Shown: positions 46,793 through 58,498 of the stretch, piece after piece | Position numbering within the stretch: position 1 is the stretch's first letter | Layout of the letters: each line of letters opens with the position of its first letter | Assembly (NCBI GenBank): GCA_029747015.1 | Contig: JAKOGI010002396.1 | Location: forward strand, 1-64,000 | Direction: 5' to 3' | Source: Carnegiea gigantea | Lineage: Eukaryota; Streptophyta; Magnoliopsida; Caryophyllales; Cactaceae | Length of the DNA: 64,000 nucleotides | Notes under the pieces: model-generated | Databases searched by the model: none | Told to the model about the DNA's origin: nothing | The model's input: only the letters and a program-made list of their open reading frames with translations | Translations under genes and position numbers: made by a program

Positions 46793-47400
46793 TTCTGGAA
46801 GAAGAAGAATTATCACATCTTGTACGCTCATTAAAAAGGCAACAAACTCAACCAAAAACTGGGGTTCCATCAAGAATGAATAACATACGTCAAAGCTAGC
46901 TCTCTATGAAAACAAATGCCCAATTCTAAGGAGTTGCAGAAAAAGTCTTGACAGGCAGATCCACAAAAGTTTAGCATTATGATAAGCCAAAACAAAAAGG
47001 CAAAATTGAAGCATTCATTGTCATAAGATTTTTCACCTATCAAGGCATCAAGAACTAGGCATCATAATCATAACTACCCCTTAAATTTAAACAAGAGCAA
47101 AGACAATTAACGGGATCCCCTGAGCTGAAAATGGGAACAATTGTTCATTCTCACTTCAGAATTTACTGCCCAAAAAATAAGCTAAAAAAATCAGAAATAA
47201 TATTCTTTCACCTTTCTTATTGATAAGTTGACTGTTCATAGTACTTCCCAGAGCTCAAAAATAAAAACCCAACTAAGTAATAACACATTAATAAGCATCA
47301 AGTTTCACAATCAAAGCCTCAAGCGAAACACTGAAAGCTGCTCAACTACAGCACAGTCTCCTTCTCACCACTAATTAAGTAACAATGTGTCAGACTTTGC
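46793..47400 (-). promoter_or_regulatory. 5' flank of B1, similar to the B2 flank
   Basis: Aligns with 51,510-52,090 and with 43-620 (about 90% by eye), so it corresponds to the 5' UTR intron of B-type genes. Similarity stops near 47,395, before the 5' UTR exon seen upstream of B2; from there on the sequence is a dispersed element. B1 has therefore lost its original first exon and promoter. Confidence 0.6.
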
Positions 47401-47404
47401 ATTA

Positions 47405-47797
47405 GACAGATTTAGGGTGTAATAAAGCAGGCTCAGGCTCGGGCTCGACTCGATCAAGGTACATATACAACTTGGAGTGTTTCTTGAATTCCGCTCGATT
47501 TCTTTCGCAGAGTTTCTAATTAAATGCTACAATTAAAGGGATTTTTTTTTTCCGGTGAATGAATTATGCAATCAAAATTAAATTCTAAACTTTTGTCTTG
47601 GATTTAAAAAATAAGAGATGAAATTACATGTTATTGATCCTAACAATAATATTATATTCTCTAGACAAGGACTTAAGGAAAAAAAAAATAGGAACTAATA
47701 TGCTAAACCAAGCGGAGCCAATCTAAGCTTTGCTGAGCTCGGTTTGGTAAACTTTTGAACCTGGTTGAGCTTGATTTGACTGAAACCCGAATCGATT
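47405..47797. mobile_element. GAGCTCGG-rich element remnant at the A2 breakpoint
   Basis: Begins TAGGGTGTAATAAAGCAGGCTC and is full of GGCTCGGGCTCGA-type units. Its first 200 or so bases match 53,455-53,655. It abuts the truncated exon 2 of A2 at 47,797/47,798 and the cut-off 5' flank of B1 on the other side, so it marks the junction of the A-B pair duplication or replaced the lost exons. Confidence 0.5.
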
Positions 47798-48820
47798 TTG
47801 AATATCGAAGGCATCATTCTTTGGAGACCGCTTAGGGTTTGGATCACTCTCTGCATATCCCGGGCCATCAAATGTGAGAATACATATGCCCAACTCTTGC
47901 AACCAGTCCTCCAGGACACCCATCAGTTACATTAGCATCCTTTTTGAAGTTCGCTTGTCAGTAGTCAGTAACGACTCCAAATCCTCACATGATATATTTT
48001 GGTTAAGTCAACTGACCCAGGGCCCCATGTCTCCTAGGGACACTTCATGTCCGAAAGTGAGGAGAAATGGAGGGCAAAACACTCCCATGCAGCAGAATTT
48101 GATCTCATTTCCTACTTGTATGGCGAGGTAAATCCCAGCACTTGACATTAAGAGAAGAAAACTAGAGGCAGAAGAAGGGGGGGGGGGGACAGGAAGAGAA
48201 CTCTTTCAGATGAGATATCCAAGAAACATTCAAACAGCTTATCGTCAGCCTTCAAGGGAAGCACAGAAACACACAAAAAATCCAACCGCAACATGCTCAA
48301 GTTATATGCAATTGCAACGAAGAACCAAGTCCGTTGATGATCAATGGACATATTGCTGGAAATTGGAATCTTCTTTTTGTTAAGGTAAACGGAGCTTGAG
48401 TGTTAATTACTCTATTTCGAGGACATAGAAGAAACACTGCTTCATGGTAAATCTGCTGATCTGTAATTTCAAATAGAGACTTGATAGAAGATAGATTCTT
48501 CAATAATTATCCAGGACTTCAAGCAAAAAACTTCTGGCATGTAATATCACAGATTTGTATACAGTTCTTACATCTGAGACAGGTATGAAGGTCTCTTTTG
48601 AGGGGCAAAAACCACGAATGATGATGACCATGTATTTTGCATTTTCCTTTGCAACTCCTCTCATTTTCTAAGCCAAGTACCTCCCCTCTCTGATTCTGAT
48701 TCTAGGTGAAGTAACAGGAGAACCATTTGCTGACCCCCATATATCTGAAGCAGGGGATTTCATCAACTGGTACATTAGTCCAGCCAGGAGGACACTGATG
48801 AAAACAGCAGTCGAAATTTC
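47798..48820 (-). pseudogene. alpha/beta hydrolase A2, 3'-truncated pseudogene
   Basis: Only exon 1 (about 48,818-48,572) and the first part of exon 2 (47,908-47,798, up to NDAFDIQ) remain. Exons 3 and 4, the nucleophile, acid and base are gone. The initiator Met of A1 is changed to Ile (ATT), and a TAG replaces the Tyr of RYLAYK (48,670-48,668). The remaining text is close to A1 (for example PVTSPRIRIREGRYLA), confirming a recent duplicate. Confidence 0.9.
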
Positions 48821-50180
48821 TACAATGCCAAGATGAGTGTCTATCAGCACAACCATAAAGCAAACTTGGGACTGACCAAACAGCGGCGAGGACAAGCATG
48901 GGTTATATAAAACATCTTAAAAATATATCTGTGGAAATCGAGCAGAAAGAGATCTGATAGCATTAAAGACAGGGGATGTCTCATTAGTTTTGTGTAACCA
49001 AAGCAACTGCTTGAATACAAGACTGAAATTTACCTAACAATTCAACCTCGGTATGAAAATCAATTGGATTAGACACTGGTACTATAAGAGCCCATGCAGC
49101 TAGATAAAATCAACCCATCAACTGATTGCATTTAGGATAGAAAAAGATGAAGACTTTGAGATTTTCTTTTTGAAGGTAACCAATTCATTATGCCTATTAA
49201 GCCTCAAGACTTAGAGGAACTCATAAAAAGCATAGAAATGGAACCCCCCCCCCCAAAAAAAAACGAAAGTAGGAGATTATTTTTCTTTATTTGTAAAAAA
49301 TAATTCTGGGAGTTTCTTTCTCCGCTCCAGGAGGATCACTGCAGTGGTTGAAGCCTGCCTCATCAGCTCGCCGTTCAGCAACTTCCTTTTCCAGAGAAAT
49401 GCCTCTTGTCTTGACGTTTTTAGGTTGAAAGCCAGACTTTAAGGAAATGAGGGTCAAATTCAAAGAAATAATTATTTCAGTCCAAATGCCTTCAACTCTT
49501 TGTTCAGAAGGCCAGCAGGGAAACAGCTACTAGCATTATGCATTTAGCAATTCTAAACTCTCATTAGGAAAGCGACAACTAGTACAGGTATTTCTTCACA
49601 ACCTTTTTATAATTAAATTTCAAGGATTTTCAGAAATTCCCCCAGTATTCCCCCCAGTATACAAGCACTTGCATGCAAATATACTAGTCTGGTGTCTTCA
49701 AACTTATTAGCAGAAATATCAACCTAATAATTACTCTGAATTCTGAGCATCAAACTTAATTTTGTTTACTTTCCTCTTTTCCAAAAAATACTTGTCATCT
49801 TTATAGTCAGTATTTTGATATCATTAAACCAACAATTAATGAAAAGTCAGGTTGCAACTAATCCAAGACACATGGAAGAAAGCGTTTCACATGTGCAAGA
49901 CCCCCTTTGCATAAAGGTTTTTCTGCTGTGAAGATCATTTCGACCATTTAACTCATTATGATTTGCTTCTGTATGCAAAACTTCTGACAAGGTATGACCT
50001 AGAAAAGGAAGAGACAGACAGCAGAATAAAACGGAAAGCGAGCGAGGCATACTATATAGAAATATCATAAGATACTGTGGTCTTAGATCAACAAAGTACA
50101 GCGCTATGCATTCATCATACAAGTATTACAAGCAAAGCCAGACTTGTATCATTACAGAAACATGGTACATAACTCCGTAA

Positions 50181-51507
50181 TTATCCACACAAAAGTGCTC
50201 TTAAGATGGAGTCAAATTTGCTTTGGTCAAAGAACACAAGATGTCCAGAATCAGGAACTTCATGGTACTTAATCCACAGTAGCTTTCCTGAGATAAACCG
50301 ATTCACCTCAAAAGGAATTATTCTGTCTTCATAGCCCTGCCAAAGGTGAACAGAACCCTCGTTGTTAGGGAAAGGATTACTCAAATCCAAGGGATCAAAT
50401 TCCCATTCCCCATAGCCAACCATAATGTCTCTATGAAGAGATTCATGAACACTTTGCTGGCGTATCTTCTCCTGAGATGAAGAGGAAGATTTGAATGGAT
50501 CAAAAAGAGGAAGACTTGAGAACCGGTGTGCCCTCTGTTTTTTTTTTTTAAAACAAAAATGTGTTTGGAAATAAACAAGTGTAGTACCTGACCAACCGGT
50601 GGAACTTCTGACAATTTCTTTATGATCTCCAAATCACTTCGGCTAAAGATTGCAGGGTTGCCAGACACGACACTCAGAGAAGGGAACCACTTCTGAGTCA
50701 TCCACCAACAGTACAACCAAGGAGTATAACGTGCAACTCGAAATGCCCATTGGTCCTGCACAAGCAACTTCTTCAAAGCCTTCTTGGATAAATCGGAAGG
50801 CAAACAAGGCCACCAGTAGTGGACAAATGGACAAACCAAGGCAACTCCTGCCAATCTGTTGATATGATTTAGAATATGAGAATATGAAGACAACAACATA
50901 CAGAAGGGTTTTTAATGGGTATCATTTGAAGTCAAAGGTGAGTGTTATGCCTGTGTGGAATGTATTTTAGACAACTATAAGCAGGGTAAGCTCCCATGGA
51001 TATTCCAATCACATAAAACTTAGGTCCAAGCTGCAATCCATCTGCAAGTTCTTGAATGTCATATGCTTCACTTTTCACCAAGCGCTTTGGATAGGGATCA
51101 CTCTCTCCGTAACCAGCTCTATCAAAGAAGAGCAGGTATATCTTTAGCCCCTCAATAAGTTCCTGAAAATCAATACATAGTGCAATTTTAGTACAGAAAA
51201 AGGTACAGATGCTGTGTTCAGGCAGCAGGTGTGATGAAGTATCATTGTTTCATACCTGAGAGATTGACAAGTTAAGGTCCTTGGAGCTATCAAACCCATG
51301 AATGATAACAATCTTGTACTTGGCCTCTTCTTTACTAACACCTGCCTCCCTATATGCCAAATGCCTACCGCCTTTGAGCTTGATTCTCGGTGAAGTCACA
51401 GGCGGGCCACCAGGGGAACCACATATCTTTGGAGGGGGTGGCTTGATCGCCTTATAAACGTAACCCACTAGAATCACAGCCAATGCTAACACTATTGGTA
51501 CAATCAT
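50181..51507 (-). CDS. alpha/beta hydrolase B2, membrane-anchored, intact (340 aa)
   Basis: Exons 51,507-51,256, 51,162-50,951, 50,855-50,588 and 50,471-50,181. The ATG at 51,507 follows a strong acceptor by two bases (TTTCAG|AAATG). An upstream in-frame ATG at 51,546 is less likely because it lies in the intron. Residues 1-17 form the anchor (MIVPIVLALAVILVGYV), followed by KPPPPKICGSPGGPPVTSPR. The oxyanion loop is VIIHGF, nucleophile Ser139 (GISMGAY), acid Asp293 (WQGYEDR) and base His321 (DSGHLVF). Intron 2 has a GC donor (CACAG|GCATAA) with a normal acceptor; the others are GT-AG. No lesion. The substrate is unknown. A putative non-coding exon ends at 52,247. Confidence 0.9.
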
Positions 51508-51509
51508 TT

Positions 51510-52442
51510 CTGAAAGAAGAAGAATTATCACATCTTGTACCCTCATCAAAAAGGCAGCAAGCTCAACTCAAAACTAGGGTTCCATTAAGAATGGACAACA
51601 TAAGTCAAGCTAGCTCTATATGAAAACAAATGCCCAATTCTAAGGGCTTGCAGGAAAATTCTTGGCAGGCAGAATCCACAAAGTTTAGCATTATATTAAG
51701 CAAAAAACAAGCAACACTGAAGCATCCATTGCCATAAGATTTTTCACCTATCAAGAGCATCAAGAGCCAGGCATCATAATCATAACTACCCTTTAAATTT
51801 AAATAAGATCAAAGACAATTAACTGTATCCCCTGAGCTGAGAATGGGAACAATGGTTCATTCTCACTTCAGAATTTACTGCCCAACAAATAAGCTAAAAA
51901 TCAGAAATAAGATTTCTTTCATCTTTCTTATTGATAAGGTGACTGTTCATAAGTACTTCCCAAAGCTCAAAACTAAAAACCCAACTGAGTAATAAAACAT
52001 TAATAAGCATCAAGTTTCACAATCAAGCCCTCAAGCAAACACCGAAAGCTGCTCTACTACAGTACAGTCTCCTCCTCACCACTAATAAAGCAACAATATG
52101 AAACAAAGACGATAAATTTAAGGAAAGCTTTACAGTTTACAAATAATGCATAAACTGATAGGAAATAAGCTGTACCCATGAAAAACAGCAGCAGTTCTAC
52201 AATCAGATTTCTGAATCTCTGATTAATTAAGGAAAAGTAGGCATACCCTTTTGCAGAGGGCGACGTAGGCGCAAAAATCAGCCTAAAAGACGAGCAGGAG
52301 CAGCAGCAAATGCCCAGATAGTAAAGCAATTGCCACTTTGCCACTTCTTACTGGGCTTGCAGTAGTAGATGCACAATTGACAATTGCTGCAAATTATAAG
52401 GTAGACCTGACAATTGATTACCGAAAGGGTGATGATATGTTT
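51510..52442 (-). promoter_or_regulatory. 5' UTR intron, putative 5' exon and proximal flank of B2
   Basis: A possible non-coding exon ends at 52,247 (AAAAGG|GTATGC) and would splice over about 740 bases to the acceptor at 51,510. The stretch is identical to 43-975. No ATG precedes the start codon in the exon part I can delimit. The promoter should lie above about 52,370. Confidence 0.35.
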
Positions 52443-53116
52443 CTTGTTACAAGACACTCTTAAATGTCTTATCTTAACTCAAATTAATTGATTTTATAAT
52501 TTAAAATCACTAAATTTTTAATAATGGCAATTTATTATGAGTTATAAAGCTCTCATACTCGTTGATTGTGCTAACAAATACAAATTGACATCTTAATCAA
52601 ATCAACGTCCTCCACGAAGGCATATCATATGTGTAATTTTGTAAATATGAAAGGTTATGTATAAAATGATGATTTTACACAATTTGTAAATTTTGACATC
52701 TTTTCACTTTTCAAGCATGTCGTTTTTTTCCAATTTAATGCGTATAATATATATTTTAAATAAAAACAAGACACTTAGAAAATGTTTTGTAGCAAGACAA
52801 TTATCATTTTACTTACCGAAAATAGTAATTTCTTCTGTTTTAAAAACTCATCCCCCATTTTTAATAGTCCCTCAGTTAAAAAAATAATAAGGTTTATGTG
52901 GTTCAAATCACGCTACTGCAATGAATTTATAGACCCGGGTCTAATATATAAGTATTGGACAATTACGAGTTTACCACTGTTTTTCCTTTTTCTTTGTTTT
53001 GGTGCAATTTTTCCTTTTTCTTTTTGGAGGGCCGGAGGCGGGTTTGAGAATCTGGGCCATCGACAAGTGCAGACAATGGTACGTGTCCAAGTGATGACCG
53101 ATAAACTACCAACTTT

Positions 53117-53385
53117 GGCTCTATTCTTTTTGTCGGTAAATCTTAGTTTACTAACTTCAACCCACTTCACCAACGTCAATAAACAAATACTCACTGCAAT
53201 TCACTTCAACATACTTTCCACTATTTTAACTAACTTCTACCCATCATATAAAAAAAATTCGATCTACGTCAACCCACTTCAACCCACTTCCACAAAAAAT
53301 ACTCACTTCAATCCATTTCAATCAATCTTAACCAACTTCAATCATTTTTCAACCTATATTTTTCAATAAAAAGAACATTCATTCT
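53117..53385. mobile_element. MITE-like element, copy 2
   Basis: Same element as 1,650-1,925. About a dozen base changes separate the two, many of them in the ACTTCAACCCACTTC units, which is far more than in the rest of the duplication. Confidence 0.55.
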
Positions 53386-53454
53386 TGGGCTTTGATGAAA
53401 AACAAAACAAAATTGTGGAAAAAATACGTCTGACTTTGCAGTTGACAGAATTAG

Positions 53455-53655
53455 CGTGTAATACAGCAGGCTCCAGCTCAACTTGATCAAATGTAAGCTT
53501 GGTTACACATATGCGGCTCAGAGTGTCACTTGAACTTGGCTCAGTGTTTTTTCCGCAGAGTTTCTAGTTAAGTGCTACAACCAAAGTTTTTTTTTTTTTT
53601 TTTTTCCGCTGAATGAATGATGCAATCAAAATTAAATTCTAAATTTTTGGCTTGA
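53455..53655. repeat. GAGCTTGG-type element piece kept only in copy 2
   Basis: Matches 47,405-47,600 downstream of B1's flank (TGTAATACAGCAGGCTC... CGCAGAGTTTCTAGTTAAGTG). Because a paralogue outside the large duplication shares it, copy 2 keeps the older state here and copy 1 has lost it. Confidence 0.6.
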
Positions 53656-53785
53656 AAAACTTGCCCTAATGGTGGCTCAGAAAACCTATGCATTCTCTCC
53701 TCATATGTTTGGAGAGATCCCATCGACTCAGTTAGGAAAATCTTAAATAAATCTTTGGATTCTTCTATAGTAGCCATTATGTGAT
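53653..53785 (-). pseudogene. Copia gag (UBN2-type) fragment, copy 2 only
   Basis: The minus strand reads MATIEESKDLFKIFL, then GSLQTYEERMHRF and a FQAK end. This is the typical C-terminal part of Copia Gag of the UBN2 family (IEESKDL...GSLQ.HE.R.NR). It is about 42 codons, open, and has no other element sequence around it. It sits exactly where copy 1 has its unique 2.3-kb block. It is a different Copia lineage from the element at 57-63 kb. Confidence 0.75.
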
Positions 53786-53818
53786 CATTTTCAAAAAAGA
53801 CCCCTTAAAATTTTTTGT

Positions 53819-56800
53819 TTTAAAATAAAACTCTAGAAAACAAAGGTAATGCAAGTCTTTTTCCCATATATTTTAATGGAAATTGCGTTGCCTTAATTAA
53901 ATTTTTATTACCCCCAAAAAAAAATAATTAAAGGCGTAAATAAACCAAGCCTGCTCACTGAGTCTTGGAGCTTGGTCGGGCTTGAGCTAAACTCCTGGAT
54001 TAAACGCTTAATCAGCTGAGTATGAGCTTGGTTTAGCTTGGTTGAATTCTATTTGATTCAATGTGTTCATTGTTTTTTACTTGAATGTTTGTGTGAAAAT
54101 TAGAGAGTATATATGAAATACGGATCAGTGACTTAACTCAACTTGGTTCAGTTTGGTCTTATTTACTTCAGATTTTTTTTTTTTTTTTCCAAATGCTTCT
54201 GTACGGAGCATGAAATGACAACTAGGATCAACAAATTTTGTTCCAACCCTTACGTTTTGAATTAAAGACCAAAAAAATTTAAGATTTAACTTTGATTGCA
54301 GCATTAGATTTGGAAACTTTTTGAACAAAAATAAACAAAGAGGGAAGATCGAGCTGATCGAGGCTAAGTTGCTCAAGGTGTATCCGAGCCATACCTGAGC
54401 CTAAAACGTACAAGCTAGGTAAGCTTTGAGCCGAGTTCACATTTGATTGAGCCGAAAAGCCTGGACAGCTTGGGCTCGACTTGGTTACACCCCTAGTCCC
54501 ATCATATATGGCAGTGCCTTATCTCCCCCCTCCACCCCCCCCAAAAAAAATGAAGCACTCCAATGAAATTAAGATGATTTTGGGAATCCAGGCCCCCCCC
54601 AAAAAAAAAAAAAAAAAAGAGGGGAGATTGTGCCTTTAGACTACCTCATAGGTACTTCTAAACGTATGTTGTAATATTGAAATCCCCCCCCCCCCCCCCC
54701 AAAAAGTTTTTTTTTTTTTTTTTTGATTGAGAGGTAGAACAAGTTTCAACATAGTTAAAACAAAGCGCATAATAATTGATTACTAAAACACAATTTCTCT
54801 AATTATTGTCGACATGTTTGTACATTGATAAACCTTCTTCATTTCTCCGAAGCACCTAGCGAGTTCTTAAGAAAATACCATTCAATGATGGCTTAAAGTT
54901 GTTCCACAGGGTAAGAGAAAACCAGAGTAAATTAAACTTGTTAGTTAAAAAAAACTAATTTCTCATCTTGTGTGCCATGCAAAGGAAAAACTATATCGAC
55001 GATACATTGTGGTACTTAACAAGATGTGTAAACAATGTAGACCCGATAAAACTGACCCGAAAGGGGAACGAACGACCCAAATTCATACCCGACCCAACAT
55101 CCGAAATATGCTCACTTGAAAGTGGACCCGAAATTTTTTATAAAGTTGCTTATTTTTGCATGACAAGCATATTGGACCAAAAATTAGGTGATCCGAAATC
55201 GATCCGAACTGAAGTTCACCCGACCCAAGCCGAATCGAATGACCTGACCCAAACTTAACCCGACCCATACCCGAATCGAATGACCCATTTGCTAGGGCTA
55301 AAACCATGGAGAACTTGTACAATACTCACAACCCATTGATAAGATCTTGTTTTACAATAACTAGGAAGATCAGGTTTTTCTATTTGCAACACATCTTGCC
55401 CTATTTTACAAATTTGATTGTGTTCCAACTCCACCAAAGTTCAAAGTAGCTAGCATTAATTGGCCTTTTGATAAGCTGCAGTCATTTCATGATGGAAGAC
55501 AACATAAATATGATATTAATATTTTTAAGAGCAAAACTGTACAAGAACAAGAGCTACGGATGACGATTGCGTTTGCCGTGCTAGTTTCGCAGCAAAATAA
55601 TTGATTCCAGAATCTCTATCCAAACAAGCATTTGCCTCCCCTCTATGAAGTTAACGGTATTCAATGGTCTTTAATCCAAGATATATGTAATCAGCCTGAG
55701 ACCTAATATATCCAACACTTCAGTGTTAACCACTAGGTTAATCCCTCATTGGTTAATCCGGGATATAATCTAATCAACCTTTCAACAACTTATAGAGAAG
55801 ACTATTTCTAATTCTCTCACCATCTAGTTGACCCCCCCAAAAAAGAAACCCCTCAGTCGATAATTCACGAATTCAAAATGTAGCCGAACCACGACGAAAC
55901 AGCTACATTGAAAAGGTTTTAGAATTGGGCGAACTGCGTTTTCATGCTGCGAAAGCCACAATATGGAACACAATTGTCGTATTAGACAACGGAAACCGAA
56001 ATTACGACCGAAATCACATTTCAATCCTTGGCCGATGTACATGGATATCGATGAAATTGAAATTTGGTATTTCACAATGTTGTGGTCCAGCACGTGATTC
56101 CTAAAATTCCAGTGCAGTCCTTACGGCACAACAAATGCTTTCATGTTGTTGCCTCTAAAAGCAAGCACCATTTGGCTATTGGTTAAGTCTACAAATCTTT
56201 CGACAGAAAGGTATAAACATTTGGTATCCACCGTAAAGACACATCTCAACTGTACGACAAAGGAATAATAAGATACCATAATTATTATCTCCACTCCACT
56301 GCTGCAGAGCACCTTGTGAGAGAGATAGGAATGAAATTGAATTCCAATCAAAAGCAGGACTATATGGGTTCATGAGACAACTGAGACATGGGCATCGTAG
56401 ATTTATTTTATGCTTTAGTGGAATCAGATTATTTTTGAGTCTGATATTCATATAGTTCGATTAGGGTTCAGATCGTTCACGTTCGATTCACATTGGGTCA
56501 ACTCATTATAGATCAAGTTTGAATTGGGTTGAGTCATTTTAGGTGTTGATCATTTTAGCTCACGCTAGATTGTAGGGTCGATTTGACTATGGGTTGCATT
56601 TAGGGATATCAGTGTTGGATGAATTCAATGCAAATACAATTCAATCGAAGACAAAATTATTCGATTGAAATCCGAAAAAAAAAATTATTCGATTCAAGTC
56701 CGTGAAACAAAATTTGAATTCTACTCCGAACTAATCTGATTTGGAGGAAGATCCACCTGATTCGATTAGCATACGATCTGATTACTTTTTTAACAATATC

Positions 56801-57165
56801 ACCATTTTTGAATTGAAAAAAAATCTTAATATCCTAACTGTAGAAAAATCTGCATAAGGTTCGTCCTCTCTCACACACTGTTTGGGAGAAGATTTGTCTA
56901 CAACTAACACGCTTAACTATGGAGTTCTTCAGAGTAGACTCCTCGAAAAGGAAGATGCAACTTGGGTGATATGAGTAGTCATTTTGAATCTTTTAAGTCA
57001 CACTTAGGTTATTACACGTTCGAAGTACTGGTTTAACCTCATGCTTCCCCGGTTTCGTGATCTCCGACGCCGGTAGATCAGAATGGTTCAGATTTTGGTT
57101 GGAATCGTTCTCTATTAAGGAATACTGTGTAATATTTATTTGTATTATTTTTGATAATTTCCCCA
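53819..57165. other. copy 2 of the repeat-rich intergenic stretch
   Basis: Matches 4,319-7,667: the GAGCTTGG remnant (53,935-54,500), C/A homopolymers (54,530-54,725), ACCCGAA repeat (55,040-55,300) and unrecognised sequence. About 25 differences lie before about 55,250, and only a few after it. Confidence 0.7.
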
Positions 57166-57243
57166 AGTGCCGTGTACACCAAGGATTAGTGTTAGGGTTG
57201 TATCTCTTGTATATTTAAACAACATGCATGGCAATGAGAAGGT

Positions 57244-58498
57244 TGTTGCACCTATATTTGTCCTCATTTTAGCCCCCACTTGATCCATTTTTCTCATGGT
57301 TTTCATGCTGAATTTAGGTGAGCAAGGGTCAAATTGACTTCCTTTGGTTCGATTATGCTTATAAGTGATTTATCTTGCTTTCAGTAGAAATCTTCGCGTT
57401 TTGACAGAAAGGGGAACTTTAAAGATAGATTACAAGGAGAATAGAGGTCGAACGAAGCCCCGGGAACGAAGGCGAGCTAGGAAGAAGAGGGCACAGCTAT
57501 GCAACAGGATAGGTACGACCGTGCAATGAAGGCCGCCGCAGCGCACGGGTGGCACGGCCATACGCACAGGCGTGCGTGGTGGCCGTGCGCGCACGATTTA
57601 AGTGATTTTTCGGCCAGTTATTTCAAGGGGCTCTTCTCTGGATTCTTGGGGGGCGATTTAGGGTTCCTCCTCATGCTCCCAAACCTCGTTAGGGGATGAA
57701 TAAAGTAGTGTAATTAGGTTAGATTAGGTGATTAATTTTGATTCAAGCTTGTGGATTCGTTCTTTAATTCAATCAAGCATATGTTTTCTCCCCTCTTTCT
57801 CTCTCTTATTTTGTGTATTTAAGTTCATGTTTTGTTTATATGCTTTTGTGATGTTTAGTGGTTAGATTGTGTTGCTTTGATTGTAATTAGCCTCTTGATA
57901 GCTAATTGATCCTATTCTAGGCCTTCACCCATCTTGTTTATGCTAGACTTTAGGGTTTTCTTTCACACCCACCATGTGTTCGATGAATTGCTTGAAAGAG
58001 CTTTCGTCCGTATTTTGGGGCAATTGACTTATGCTGAAAAGTAAGGTTGATTGTCTAGTGTGGATAGAATGAATAGCTGGGATTGGGATATGAAAATAAT
58101 CTCGATCGCTAGCTAGGTCAAGGGTTGTCAATCTTGTAGTTTAATTGAGCTAACCCCATGAAAATAGGTGGTTAGAACAATTAGAATAGCCTAAGACCCT
58201 TGGGAGAGGGATTAGGTAGTCATTAATGACGCAACCAATAATCCTTGGATGATAGCATAATTTAGGAAGGTGAGGGTTTGACTTGATTATTTGTTTTTAT
58301 CTCGGGTTTAATCATAATTGAAGTCTTTTATTTGTTTTAATAGTTTAGTTCTACTTTCTATCCCCTTTTGTTTTGCCGAACTTGAGACGCTTTAGTTAGT
58401 TCTGGTACTTGAAAATGTAACTCCCTGTGGATGACACCCTGAGTACTCAACGATGCACCTTACACTTGGGGTCTATAAATATTAAAACTTCCCTAACA
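57244..58498 (+). mobile_element. nested solo LTR, copy 2
   Basis: Same element as 7,746-9,000, with the same AAGGT/AAGGG flanks. Only one base change was noticed (near 58,247). Confidence 0.85.
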
